A stretch of 64,000 nucleotides of DNA from Streptomyces sp. UW30 (lineage in GTDB: Bacteria; Actinomycetota; Actinomycetes; Streptomycetales; Streptomycetaceae), in the NCBI RefSeq assembly GCF_008042075.1, contig NZ_RDBN01000049.1, forward strand, positions 32,277 to 96,276. The letters are read 5' to 3'. This document shows positions 8,820-17,509 of the stretch, one piece after another. The position numbers were made by a program, and so were the translations under genes. The notes beneath the pieces are model-generated. The model saw only the letters and a program-made list of their open reading frames with translations. It made no database searches and was not told the DNA's origin. Each line of letters opens with the position of its first letter. Position 1 is the first letter of the stretch.

Positions 8820-11171
8820 ATGCCAGTGACCGAGTACAGGCCGGGGAGCGCCTTCCCGGGGGTGATCGGGCGGACCACGGACCTGTCCAGCCCGGCGTGG
8901 CCCGAGTCGCCGGGGGCGGTGCCGGGCTCGCCCAACGTGCTGACGATCGTGCTCGACGACACGGGTTACGGACAACTGGGCTGCTACGGCGGTCCGATGC
9001 GGACGCCCCGCCTCGACGGGCTGGCCGCGGGCGGACTGCTGTACAACAACATGCACACCACGGCACTGTGCTCGCCCTCGCGCTCGTGCATCATCACCGG
9101 CCGCAATCACCATGCCAACGCCATGGCGGCGATCACCGAGATGGCCACCGGCTATCCCGGCTACAACGGCAACATCCCGTTCGAGAACGGGTTCCTGTCC
9201 GAGATGCTGCTGGAGCACGGATACAACACGTACATGCTCGGCAAGTGGCACCTGATGCCCTCGGCACAGGAGTCCCCCACCGGCCCCTACACCCGCTGGC
9301 CGCTCGGCCGCGGCTTCGAGCGGTTCTACGGCTTCCTCGGCGGCGACACGAACCAGTGGTATCCGGAGCTCGTGTACGACAACCACCAGGTCGAGCCCCC
9401 CGCCTCGCCGGAACAGGGCTACCACCTCACCCCGGACCTGGCGGACAAGGCGATGCTCTTCATCTCCGACGCCAAGCAGGTCGCCCCCGACAAGCCGTTC
9501 TTCCTCCATTTCTGCCCCGGCGCCACCCACGCGCCGCACCACGTGCCGCGCGAGTGGGCCGACGGCTACCGGGGGCAGTTCGACGAGGGCTGGGACGCCT
9601 ACCGCGAGGTGACGTTCGCCAACCAGAAGCGGCTCGGTGTCGTACCCGCCGACGCCGTTCTCTCACGCCACGATCCGGACGTCCCGGAGTGGGACTCGCT
9701 GTCCCCGGACGCCCGTCGGCTCGCCGCGCGCATGATGGAGGTCTTCGCCGGGTTCCTGTCCCACACCGATCACGAGATCGGTCGGTTGCTGGACTTCCTC
9801 CAGGAGATCGGGGAACTGGACAACACGCTCATCATGGTCGTCTCCGACAACGGGGCGAGCGCCGAGGGCGGAGTCACCGGGACGACCAACGAGGCGCAGT
9901 TCTTCAACAACGCTCCCGAACCGATCGAGGAGAGCCTGAAGGCGATCGACGAGCTCGGCGGCCCCACCACGTTCAACCACTACCCCTGGGGCTGGACGTG
10001 GGCGGGCAACACGCCGTTCCGGCGCTGGAAGCGGGAGACCTACCGCGGCGGCGCAAGCGACCCGTTCCTCGTCCACTGGCCGCGCGGCATCAAGGCGCGC
10101 GGTGAGGTGCGCACCCAGTACGCCCACCTCGTGGACATGGTCCCCACCGTGCTCGACATCCTCGGGATCGAGCCGCCCGACACCATCAAGGGCGTCACCC
10201 AGTCCCCCATGCACGGCGTCAGCTTCGCCCACACCTTCGACGACCCGGCCGCGCCGACGCGCCACCGCACCCAGTACTTCGAGATGCTCGGGCACCGTGC
10301 CATCGACCACGACGGCTGGCGGGCCGTATGTCCCTGGCCCGGCCCCTCCTACACCGAGGCGCGCCAGCCGTTCGGCACCCCCATCAGCTCCGAGAAGCTT
10401 TCCGAACTGGATGCCCACGCCTGGGAGCTGTACCACATCGACGAGGACTTCGCGGAGACCCGCGATGTCGCCGCCGACCACCGCGCCAAGACCATCGAGC
10501 TGATCTCCCTGTGGTACGTGGAGGCCGGCAAGTACGGCGTGCTGCCGATCGACGGCAGCGCCCTGGCGCGGATGTCCACGGAACGTCCGCAGATCGGCAA
10601 GGAGCGGATCAGCTACACCTTCCGGCCCGGCACCCAGTCGCTGCCGCCCTCCGTCGCCCCCCGGGTGCTCAACCGTCCGCACAGCATCACCGCCGACGTG
10701 GAGCTCCCCGCCGACGGCGCCGAGGGAGTGCTGATGTGCCAGGGTTCGATGGCCGGCGGCTGGAGCCTCTACATCAAGGAGGGCAAGCTGACGTACGTCC
10801 ACAACTACGTCTCTCGCGCCCTCTACACGGTGTCTTCGACCGACCCCCTCCCCGCGGGCCGGCACGAGCTGCGCTTCGAGTTCCAGCCGACGGGCAAGCC
10901 CGACCTCGCCGCAGGCAAGGGCGCACCGGGGCGTGCCGAGCTGTACGTCGACCGCCGCCCGGTCGGGGCGTCCGAGTTCCCGCTGACCACCCCGGTCATG
11001 TTCAACCCCGGCGGGATGACCTGCGGCGCCAACCCCGGCCAGCCGGTCACGTCCGAGTACCGGTCGCCCTTCCGGTTCACCGGCACGATCCACACGGTGA
11101 CCATCGACCTGTCGGGCGAGCTCATCACCGATGCGGACAGCGAGATGCGTATGCACATGGCCCGACAGTGA
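8820..11171 (+). CDS. Type I arylsulfatase (formylglycine-dependent)
   Basis: A 783-residue sulfatase. VLDDTGYGQLGCYGG near residue 43 gives the metal-binding Asp pair. CSPSRSCIITG (Cys84) is the formylglycine signature of the Cys type, so a maturase is needed; none is in this window. GKWHL and SDNGAS supply further metal and substrate residues. After about residue 540 there is a separate beta-rich domain, as in large actinobacterial arylsulfatases. No signal peptide is visible at the chosen ATG, which follows GAGAGGAC, so it is probably cytoplasmic or exported non-classically. It is followed closely by DUF6325 and SHOCT genes on the same strand. Confidence 0.92.
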   Translation: MPVTEYRPGSAFPGVIGRTTDLSSPAWPESPGAVPGSPNVLTIVLDDTGYGQLGCYGGPMRTPRLDGLAAGGLLYNNMHTTALCSPSRSCIITGRNHHANAMAAITEMATGYPGYNGNIPFENGFLSEMLLEHGYNTYMLGKWHLMPSAQESPTGPYTRWPLGRGFERFYGFLGGDTNQWYPELVYDNHQVEPPASPEQGYHLTPDLADKAMLFISDAKQVAPDKPFFLHFCPGATHAPHHVPREWADGYRGQFDEGWDAYREVTFANQKRLGVVPADAVLSRHDPDVPEWDSLSPDARRLAARMMEVFAGFLSHTDHEIGRLLDFLQEIGELDNTLIMVVSDNGASAEGGVTGTTNEAQFFNNAPEPIEESLKAIDELGGPTTFNHYPWGWTWAGNTPFRRWKRETYRGGASDPFLVHWPRGIKARGEVRTQYAHLVDMVPTVLDILGIEPPDTIKGVTQSPMHGVSFAHTFDDPAAPTRHRTQYFEMLGHRAIDHDGWRAVCPWPGPSYTEARQPFGTPISSEKLSELDAHAWELYHIDEDFAETRDVAADHRAKTIELISLWYVEAGKYGVLPIDGSALARMSTERPQIGKERISYTFRPGTQSLPPSVAPRVLNRPHSITADVELPADGAEGVLMCQGSMAGGWSLYIKEGKLTYVHNYVSRALYTVSSTDPLPAGRHELRFEFQPTGKPDLAAGKGAPGRAELYVDRRPVGASEFPLTTPVMFNPGGMTCGANPGQPVTSEYRSPFRFTGTIHTVTIDLSGELITDADSEMRMHMARQ

Positions 11172-11226
11172 GGGCCTCGGCACCGAAACGGACTTCCTCG
11201 AACCGGACAGTGAGTGAGGGATGGAC

Positions 11227-11676
11227 ATGGGCGACGCTGTGAACGAGATAGGCCCGATCGACTACTTGGTGGTCGAGTTCCCGGGCAGCCACATGACGGG
11301 CGAAGGCCTTCCCCTGCTGGTCGATCTGGTCGACCGGGGCATTATCCGGATCTTGGACCTGGCGTTCGTGAAGAAGGAGCTGGACAACTCCGTCGTCGCC
11401 GTGGAGATCGCCGACCTGACCGGGGAAGCGAAGGCCGACCTGGCCGTCTTCGAGGGGGCTTCCTCCGGCCTGCTCGGCCGGGACGACATGGAGGAGGCGG
11501 CCGCGATTCTCCAGCCCGGTGACTCCGCGGGGATTCTGGTCTACGAGAACCTGTGGGCAGCGCCGCTTGCCGGGGCGCTCCGGCGCGGTGGAGCGCAGCT
11601 GGTGGCGAGCGGACGCATCCCGGTCGAAGCGGTCCTGGCCGCGCTGGACGCGGCCGAACCGGGCTCTGCCTCCTGA
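11227..11676 (+). CDS. DUF6325-family small protein
   Basis: A 149-residue soluble protein with the pattern GPIDYLVVEFPG, GEGLPLLVDLVDRGIIRILDL and LVYENLWAAPLAGALRRGG seen in actinobacterial DUF6325 (DUF1269-related) proteins, whose function is not established. The ATG at 11227 lies 6 bases after GAGGG; an ATG at 11221 directly abuts it and is less likely. The spacing and shared strand with the sulfatase upstream and the SHOCT gene downstream suggest one transcript. Confidence 0.8.
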   Translation: MGDAVNEIGPIDYLVVEFPGSHMTGEGLPLLVDLVDRGIIRILDLAFVKKELDNSVVAVEIADLTGEAKADLAVFEGASSGLLGRDDMEEAAAILQPGDSAGILVYENLWAAPLAGALRRGGAQLVASGRIPVEAVLAALDAAEPGSAS

Positions 11677-11713
11677 GCGCTCTTCCTCCTGAACCGGGGC
11701 CACTGAGCCCACC

Positions 11714-11838
11714 GTTGAACCAGAACCAGAACCAGAACGAGAACGAGAGACCAGAACCAGAACCAGAACGAGAGACCAGAGCCGGAACCGGAAACAGAGC
11801 CGGAACCCGGAGCCGGAACCGGAACCGGAACCCGGAAA
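11714..11838 (+). repeat. Tandem GAACCA/GAACCG hexamer tract
   Basis: About 125 bases of imperfect GAACCA, GAACGA and GAACCG units lie between the DUF6325 and SHOCT genes. The tract has no stop in the SHOCT frame and would encode NQNQNENE/PEPEPE-type residues if translated. The SHOCT gene has its own ribosome site after the tract, so I treat it as a leader repeat that may vary in length by slippage. Confidence 0.85.
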
Positions 11839-11855
11839 CTGCAGGGAGAAGAAAC

Positions 11856-12134
11856 ATGCCAGGTCTGATCCGCGGGGTCGCGCGCACCGCCGTCGTCGCC
11901 GGAACGGCAACCGCCGTCTCCAACCGAGTGTCACGGCGCCAGCAGGGCCGCTGGGCCCAGCAGGCCCCCACCGAGCAGCCCGCACCAGCCCCGGCGGCAC
12001 CGCCGTCGGCCCCGGCGGCCAACACCTCGGACAACACGATCGCCCAGTTGAAAGAGCTCGGTGAACTCAAGGCCCAAGGGATACTCACCGAAGCGGAGTT
12101 CGAGGAGCAGAAGCGCAGAATTCTCGGCTCCTGA
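11856..12134 (+). CDS. Small SHOCT-domain protein
   Basis: A 92-residue protein. An N-terminal hydrophobic stretch (LIRGVARTAVVAGTATAV) is followed by an Ala/Pro linker and a C-terminal SHOCT motif (IAQLKELGELKAQGILTEAE, about residues 60-80), a short helical hairpin thought to mediate oligomerisation. The ATG at 11856 follows GGGAGAAG. It sits just downstream of the hexamer repeat and probably belongs to the sulfatase/DUF6325 transcript. Confidence 0.85.
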   Translation: MPGLIRGVARTAVVAGTATAVSNRVSRRQQGRWAQQAPTEQPAPAPAAPPSAPAANTSDNTIAQLKELGELKAQGILTEAEFEEQKRRILGS

Positions 12135-12295
12135 CCGACTGCCGCGAAACCCCATACCAGGCCGCGACTTGAGTGGCCGTCCCGTCGGCCATCGCTCCAG
12201 GACAAGCCGACGAACTCCGGGAGGTTCAGAGCCTCGCTATGTCGCCTCGGCGTGTCCCTCGCCGAGGCGGGCACCGGCGCTGTTTGAATCGTCAT

Positions 12296-13660
12296 ATGAC
12301 TAAACGTGACGATGTAGCCCTTTTCGGTAACCGATTCTTGACCATGCCCGCTCCCTCGGAGGCCTTCCCCGAGGAAGGCATGGCTGCGACGGACGCAATG
12401 AGGCTGCTGGATGTGGACCTCGCCATGGAGGGTGACCCGCAGCGTAATCTCGCCACGTTTGTCACCACTTGGATGGAGCCGGAGGCGCAACGGATCATCG
12501 CCGAGAATCTCCACCGTAATTTCATCGACCATGCGGAGTACCCGATTTCCGCCGAGATCGAGCAGCGTTGCGTACGCATGCTCGCCGACCTTTTCAACGC
12601 GCCGGGCAAGACGACCGGATGCCGGACCCAGGGCTCGTCCGAGGCGATCATGCTCGGGGCGCTGTCGCTGAAGTGGAAGTGGCGGCAGCGCCGCCAGGCG
12701 GCCAAGCTGTCGGTCGACCGACCGAACTTGATCTTCGGCGGGGACGTCCACGTCGTGTGGGAGAAGTTCTGCCGCTACTTCGACGTCGAGCCGCGGATCG
12801 TGCCGCTTGCCGAGGGCAAGTACACGATCGGCCCGGAGGACGTGGAGCCCCACCTCGACGAGAACACGATCGGCGTCGTCGCCGTCCTCGGCACCACGTT
12901 CACCGGCCACAAGGACGACGTCGTCGGGATCGACAAGCTCCTGCGGGACGTCCGCAAGGAGCGGGACCTCGACATCCCGATCCACGTGGACGGAGCCAGC
13001 GGCGCATTCGTGTGGCCCTTCCTCTACCCGGACTCGAAATGGGACTTCCGGCTCGAGCAGGTCCGTTCGATCAATGTCTCGGGACACAAGTACGGCCTGG
13101 TCTACCCCGGCATCGGCTGGCTGGTCTTCCGCGAAGAGTCCGACCTGCCCCAGGACCTCGTGTTCCAGGAGAACTACTTGGGCAAGACCGACTCGACGTT
13201 CACGCTGAACTTCTCCACCGGCGCTTCGATGGTGCTCGCGCAGTACTACAACTTCGTCCGGCTCGGTCGCCAGGGCTACACCTACGTCATGAAGATGATG
13301 CAGGAGAACGCCCACGCGTTGGCGGACAACCTGCGGAGCAGCGGCCGCTTCGAAGTGATCGGAAGCGACCTCGAGCAGTTGCCGCTGGTCGCTTTCCGTC
13401 TCGCCGGCAAGCACCCCTACGACGAGTCCGACGTCGCCTGGCAACTCTCGGCCGAGCGCGGCTGGATGGTGCCGGCGTACACGCTCCCGCCCAACGCGGA
13501 GCGGGTGAAGATCATGCGCGCCCTGGTCAAGGAGACCCTGAGCCGCGAGCAGATCGATCGCCTGAGCCAGGACATTGCCGACGCGTGTCGCACGTTGGAC
13601 GACAAGGGTGCGACCCATGGGACCGAGCGGGCCCAGGTCAAGCGCGGCACCGGTTACTGA
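12296..13660 (+). CDS. gadB: Glutamate decarboxylase (PLP-dependent, group II)
   Basis: A 454-residue fold-type-I PLP enzyme converting glutamate to GABA and CO2, consuming a cytoplasmic proton. Visible motifs are TTGCRTQGSSEAIMLG (cofactor phosphate site), HVDGASGAFVWPF (Asp contacting PLP nitrogen) and NVSGHKYG with the Schiff-base lysine at about residue 265. Length and motifs fit bacterial GadB throughout. No glutamate/GABA antiporter lies nearby. The ATG at 12296 has no strong ribosome site; the 41-residue upstream extension in the open frame is not family-like. Confidence 0.93.
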   Translation: MTKRDDVALFGNRFLTMPAPSEAFPEEGMAATDAMRLLDVDLAMEGDPQRNLATFVTTWMEPEAQRIIAENLHRNFIDHAEYPISAEIEQRCVRMLADLFNAPGKTTGCRTQGSSEAIMLGALSLKWKWRQRRQAAKLSVDRPNLIFGGDVHVVWEKFCRYFDVEPRIVPLAEGKYTIGPEDVEPHLDENTIGVVAVLGTTFTGHKDDVVGIDKLLRDVRKERDLDIPIHVDGASGAFVWPFLYPDSKWDFRLEQVRSINVSGHKYGLVYPGIGWLVFREESDLPQDLVFQENYLGKTDSTFTLNFSTGASMVLAQYYNFVRLGRQGYTYVMKMMQENAHALADNLRSSGRFEVIGSDLEQLPLVAFRLAGKHPYDESDVAWQLSAERGWMVPAYTLPPNAERVKIMRALVKETLSREQIDRLSQDIADACRTLDDKGATHGTERAQVKRGTGY

Positions 13661-13721
13661 CGCACCTCCGCCCCCCGGCGGCAAACTGCGTATTCGTCGC
13701 GGGGCAGCGGTGGCCGTGTGT

Positions 13722-14345
13722 TCAGGCTCCGGGGTGTGCCCCGTCGCCGGCACCCAGGAGGGGGATCGTGAGCCGGCGTTCGACGGCGGTGGGCAGGTGC
13801 CACAGCTCGGTACGCCGCCTTCGGTCCTCGGAACCCTGGCTGGCGGCGCGGCGGATACCTGGCACGGCCAAGGTCAGGGCGGCCAGGGACACGGCGAGCC
13901 CGGTCCCGAGGAGTACACCGGCCAGTACGGCGCCGTCCGCCAGGGCGAACGGAAGCGCGACCCCGAGGCAGAGCGTGCCGAGGCTGCTGAGGACGGCAAC
14001 CATCCACCACAGTGGCGTGAGCGGGTGCTCGTTGCGCAGGTGGTCGACCAACTGTCGGTCGGTGGGACGCCGCCGCGGGTGCTCTTTGGCGGCGATGAAC
14101 AGCTCGGCCCGCCCGCGCAGCGCCCACACGGCGTGCACTCCCACCCAGGCGACGGGCAGCACGAGCAGCGTCACCAGCACCAAACCCGCCTGAATCGCGC
14201 GCGGCACCGACGCCCAGCCGGCGGCGTCGGCGACCACGGATGCCACGGCGGCTGCCACGAGTACGGCACCCGCCGCGCTCGCGGCCACGAGCCATCGCCG
14301 GGCCCCACGCACCCGAGCGCTGAGAGGGAACTCGACCGCGTCCAC
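13722..14345 (-). CDS. Hypothetical four-helix membrane protein
   Basis: A 207-residue protein with four strongly hydrophobic segments (about residues 18-42, 50-75, 112-130 and 135-160). A charged cytoplasmic loop (ELFIAAKEHPRRRPTDRQLV) lies in the middle and an Arg-rich tail at the end. GTG start at 14345 after GGGAGAAGACG. No family was recognised. It is convergent with gadB. Confidence 0.7.
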   Translation of the reverse strand: MDAVEFPLSARVRGARRWLVAASAAGAVLVAAAVASVVADAAGWASVPRAIQAGLVLVTLLVLPVAWVGVHAVWALRGRAELFIAAKEHPRRRPTDRQLVDHLRNEHPLTPLWWMVAVLSSLGTLCLGVALPFALADGAVLAGVLLGTGLAVSLAALTLAVPGIRRAASQGSEDRRRRTELWHLPTAVERRLTIPLLGAGDGAHPGA

Positions 14346-14691
14346 CGTCTTCTCCCATCGATGACCGCGGGTACTCTACGCAGCCCTCCGAGGAGGATGC
14401 GCCCCGACCCTGGCCCCGGTCGGCCCGCGAGAGAAGTGGTGCGCGGTCGGCGCTGGCAGGTCATCCGCTGGCCATCGACGAAGCCCGGCCGTCGGTTGGG
14501 TCCCGGACGTATCTCCGGGCCGCCCCCAGACAGGCCGGGGATGCAACCATTCCCTTCAGAGCTGGAACCCCCGGAAGCCGACCGCGCGCTTGCGACCATA
14601 GCCGCGGGCACTGACAACGGGCCCGCCAGTCAACGACCCGGGGTTTGTGCGTTGTCCGGGTGGGTCCGGGTGGGTCCGGGGGCGCCGGGCT
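14346..14691. other. Intergenic, nothing recognised
   Basis: About 350 bases between the membrane protein and the MarR gene. Apart from a short direct repeat of GGGTCCGGGT near 14660, no gene or clear signal is seen. Confidence 0.4.
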
Positions 14692-15156
14692 TCAGTGGCC
14701 GGCGGTGTCGTCGCGCAGTTGCTCGGCGGCTTCCTGGTAAGCCTGGGCGGCGCGGGTGAAGTAGTCGAAGAGGGCGTCGAGTTGCTCCGGCGTGCAGCCG
14801 CCGAGGATCTCGCCGATTTTCTGCCGCGCGGGGGTCATGACCCGATCGAGTTCGAGGGGCTTTCCGACCGGTTCGACGATGATCTTGCGCCGGTCTCCGG
14901 CATCGGGGACGCGGCGGACGTAGCCCGCCTGCTCCAGTCTGTCGATCAGGCGAGTGGTCGGCCCCGTCGTCAGGCCGGTGCGCTCGGCCAGTTCGCCAGG
15001 AGTCATCGCCCCTGACAGCTGGAGGATGTTCAGCGCGTAGAGGTCGGTGGCGCCAAGTCCGCACGCTCTGGCACTCGCGTGGCCGTGCAGCATCACGGCA
15101 CTCAAGTACCGGCGATAGACCTGGCTCGCGTCGGATCGCATGGACGACGTTGACAC
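14692..15156 (-). CDS. MarR-family transcriptional regulator
   Basis: A 154-residue winged-helix regulator. MTPGELAERTGLTTGPTTR is the DNA-recognition helix pair and YVRRVPDAGDRRK is the wing; both match MarR. A GTG at 15156 after GGAGAAG is preferred over the GTG at 15168, which abuts its own purine run. It is divergent from the two SnoaL-like genes, with a palindrome in the gap, so it probably represses them and itself. Confidence 0.88.
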   Translation of the reverse strand: MSTSSMRSDASQVYRRYLSAVMLHGHASARACGLGATDLYALNILQLSGAMTPGELAERTGLTTGPTTRLIDRLEQAGYVRRVPDAGDRRKIIVEPVGKPLELDRVMTPARQKIGEILGGCTPEQLDALFDYFTRAAQAYQEAAEQLRDDTAGH

Positions 15157-15177
15157 AGGCTTCTCCACTCCCTAATC

Positions 15178-15193
15178 TCTTCCTCAAGGAAGA
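15178..15193. promoter_or_regulatory. Candidate MarR operator
   Basis: TCTTCCT-CA-AGGAAGA is a perfect 7-bp-arm palindrome in the 90-bp divergent region between the MarR gene and the first SnoaL-like gene. A second looser dyad (ACTTC..GAAGT) lies near 15211-15226. Confidence 0.5.
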
Positions 15194-15246
15194 TAAATCT
15201 GCAACGCAGCTACTTCTTCTATGAAGTTACCACGAGGGGGAACATC

Positions 15247-15933
15247 ATGAGCACCGCCACCGCCACCGTCGCACCGCCCGAGCCGACCATCACCCCGGCC
15301 CCGCCCCGCCGCTCCCGCCGCCGTACCGTCAAACGGGTCCTGGGCGCGACCGCGCTGGCCCTGACCGTCGCCGCCGGATCCGCGTACCTGTGGCTGGACG
15401 CCACCTCCGACGTACGCAACCTCGGCCAGAGCGACTGCGGCGTGGTGACCCCGGACATCACCCCGACCGCCGCCGGAGCACCGACGGCCGACGACCACCG
15501 GGCGGTCTGCGACGCACTGCGCTCGATGACCGACGCATGGGGCCGCGGCGACGCCACCGCGTACGGCGAGCGCTTCACCCCCAACGCCACCTACACCACC
15601 TACGTCGGCACCCACTACCAGGGCCGCAAGGACATCACCGCGGCCCATCGCGCCCTGTTCGACGGCTTTCTCAAGGACACCAGGCTCGCCGACTCCTTCC
15701 TCGGCATCCGCTTCTACGGCCCCGACACGGCGATCGTCACCACCCGCGGCGACACGTACACGGGCACGCCCAAGAAGGCGAGCGAACTGTCCAAGACCCA
15801 GACCTACACGCTGGTCCGCCAGAGCGGCCGCGACTGGCGGATCGCCGCCTTCCACAACACCAAGCGCCAGTCCGTCATGGAGCGCATCTCGTTCCTGTGG
15901 GACCCGTCCACCAAGCCGGAGGCCGAGAAGTGA
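15247..15933 (+). CDS. Membrane-anchored SnoaL-like (NTF2-fold) protein
   Basis: A 228-residue protein. A single transmembrane anchor near residues 30-52 (VLGATALALTVAAGSAYLWL) follows an Arg-rich cytoplasmic end. The extracytoplasmic part is an NTF2-like domain of the SgcJ/EcaC kind (DAWGRGDATAYGERF, GRKDITAAHRALFDGFL, DTAIVTTRGDT). No catalytic residue can be assigned. It overlaps the next gene by one base (TGATG) and is closely related to it, so the pair arose by tandem duplication. Confidence 0.8.
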   Translation: MSTATATVAPPEPTITPAPPRRSRRRTVKRVLGATALALTVAAGSAYLWLDATSDVRNLGQSDCGVVTPDITPTAAGAPTADDHRAVCDALRSMTDAWGRGDATAYGERFTPNATYTTYVGTHYQGRKDITAAHRALFDGFLKDTRLADSFLGIRFYGPDTAIVTTRGDTYTGTPKKASELSKTQTYTLVRQSGRDWRIAAFHNTKRQSVMERISFLWDPSTKPEAEK

Positions 15934-16394
15934 TGACCGACAACGCCCACCTCGCACGCGAAACGGACGCCACCGCCATCCGCGCCCTCCTGGAGGAGAG
16001 CCGCGCGGCCTGGAACCACGGCGACGGACCCGCGTACGGCCGGTGCTTCACGCACGACGCGACCGACGTGACCTTCGCCGGCACCGTCTACCGCGGCGGG
16101 AGCGAGATCGGCCGCGCCCATCAGGCCCTGTTCGACGGGTTCCTCAAGGGCACCGAACTGACCGTCGAGATCAACGACATCCGCTTCTACGGCGCCGACA
16201 CCGCGGTCGTCACCACGTACGGCGACGTCGGCAAGCGCAGGCCGAAGCGCCTGGGCAAGCTCGCCACCTACACGGTCGTCCGCGAGTCCGACGGCCGCTG
16301 GCGGATCGCCGCCGTCCAGAAGACGCAGCGCAAACGCCTGATGGAAGCCGTCTCGTTCCGACTCCAGCCCGCCACCCGACCTGCCTCGCACTGA
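15933..16394 (+). CDS. Cytoplasmic SnoaL-like (NTF2-fold) protein
   Basis: A 153-residue soluble NTF2-fold protein. It shares HQALFDGFLKGTEL, IRFYGADTAVVTTYGD and WRIAAVQKTQRKRLMEAVSF with the membrane-anchored copy just upstream. The start overlaps the previous stop by one base, indicating translational coupling. Family members act as small-molecule isomerases or hydrolases or only bind ligands. Both genes are probably controlled by the divergent MarR. Confidence 0.82.
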   Translation: MTDNAHLARETDATAIRALLEESRAAWNHGDGPAYGRCFTHDATDVTFAGTVYRGGSEIGRAHQALFDGFLKGTELTVEINDIRFYGADTAVVTTYGDVGKRRPKRLGKLATYTVVRESDGRWRIAAVQKTQRKRLMEAVSFRLQPATRPASH

Positions 16395-16599
16395 CACCAC
16401 GCCCTGGGGCCACAGCCGCTTCACGGCCGGCGCTGCCGTTGCCGACGCCGCACGGTATCCCGGGCATGGTCAGCCGCTTCTGAACCCGGGACGCGCTTGA
16501 GCAGGACGGGACTGTCGGCCGACCGCCAACGGGCCTGGCTTCAGGTGCAGTTACCGACAGGTAGAGTTATCGGCTGGTTTGCTCGGAGATCGCGGGGGA

Positions 16600-16818
16600 A
16601 TGGAGCACGGGGTGCGTCGGCTGACTGGCGTGGTGTTGGTGATCGCGGCGATGGGTCTCGATTTCTGGTTGGCTCTCGGGCCCTCGACCGAGTGGGACGG
16701 CGCCGCGAGGGTCGCTCGCTTCGTCGTCATACTGAGCTGTCTCGGGGTGATCGGCTGCGGTGTGCGTCTGGTCTTCCCCGACAAGGCGGAGGACCAGCAG
16801 GCCCGGGTCACCGATTGA
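16600..16818 (+). CDS. Small two-helix membrane protein
   Basis: A 72-residue protein with two hydrophobic segments (LTGVVLVIAAMGLDFWLAL and FVVILSCLGVIGCGVRLVF) and a short charged tail. The ATG at 16600 is the listed start; the GTG at 16612 fits GGGGGAATGGAG better as a ribosome site. No family recognised. A hairpin terminator follows at 16860. Confidence 0.6.
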   Translation: MEHGVRRLTGVVLVIAAMGLDFWLALGPSTEWDGAARVARFVVILSCLGVIGCGVRLVFPDKAEDQQARVTD

Positions 16819-16859
16819 TCGGCCGTGGTCCGAGGTCCGGAGGGGCCACCCCTGTGAGA

Positions 16860-16902
16860 AGGGGGCGGGCCACTTCGGTGCGACGCCACCAACCCGCCCC
16901 CT
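16860..16902. terminator. Hairpin between convergent genes
   Basis: AGGGGGCGGG (16860-16869) pairs perfectly with CCCGCCCCCT (16893-16902). It probably serves the small membrane protein gene on its left and the convergent secreted-protein gene on its right. Confidence 0.7.
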
Positions 16903-16921
16903 ACGGCTGGTACAAGGGGCT

Positions 16922-17389
16922 TCAGCTGATGAAGGAGCCCGGGGCGCAGGCGCTCGCGGTCACCCAGACGTGCGACCGGATGTTGTTGTTCATGTTCGCG
17001 TCGTTGGTGAAGCGGTTCCGGCTGAGGTCGTCCACGTACTTCTCGCCCGGGCTGAGGCAGCCGTACGACGTTTCGTCCGGCTGCTCGCGCCAGTAGAAGG
17101 CCACGACGTCCTTGCCGCCGAGGAAACCGCTGTTCATGACCGACGAGGCGCTGTCCGCGTCCGAGCCCTGGAAGGGCCCGGAGCCGTCGCCCCACGCGGG
17201 GTCGTTGCCGGGGGTGACGCCGAGGAGCGTCCCGCCGCAGTCGGTGCCGTCCCAGGCGCGGACGTTGCCGTCACGGCCGTGCGAGTTCCAGTCGGCATTG
17301 CAGCCGGGGCCCGCGTGGGCGGCGGTCGGTATGGCGATGCCGAGGGCCGCGATGCCCAGGGTGGCGACGGAGACGGTCAGTTTGCGCAT
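16922..17389 (-). CDS. Small secreted protein, possibly crystallin/inhibitor-I36-like
   Basis: A 155-residue precursor with a clear signal peptide (KLTVSVATLGIAALGIAIPT..AHA). The mature part is rich in Gly, Asn, Asp and Trp and has four cysteines (GPGCNADW, GTDCGG, YGCLSPG, ASACAPG). The repeated short beta pattern (GNVRAWDG, KDVVAFYW, EKYVDDL) resembles beta/gamma-crystallin-type secreted proteins annotated as peptidase inhibitor I36, but I do not see a decisive motif. The start follows AGGAATTCGTC. Confidence 0.65.
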   Translation of the reverse strand: MRKLTVSVATLGIAALGIAIPTAAHAGPGCNADWNSHGRDGNVRAWDGTDCGGTLLGVTPGNDPAWGDGSGPFQGSDADSASSVMNSGFLGGKDVVAFYWREQPDETSYGCLSPGEKYVDDLSRNRFTNDANMNNNIRSHVWVTASACAPGSFIS

Positions 17390-17509
17390 GACGAATTCCT
17401 GTTCTGCATCCGCCTCGTGGGCGGCGTGGGCGGGGTGACGATCCGCGAGCGTCGTCGCGGGTCTGTCCGTGACGTGGGGTCACGGAAGTCGGGGCCTGCG
17501 CGGCCCGGA

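Noticed and set aside
11714-11838. CRISPR-like array
   Set aside because: Units are contiguous hexamers without spacers, so it is a simple-sequence repeat.
11342-13753. 803-residue minus-strand open frame opposite gadB
   Set aside because: Shadow of gadB and the SHOCT region; composition is Arg/Pro/Gly-rich and no motif is seen.
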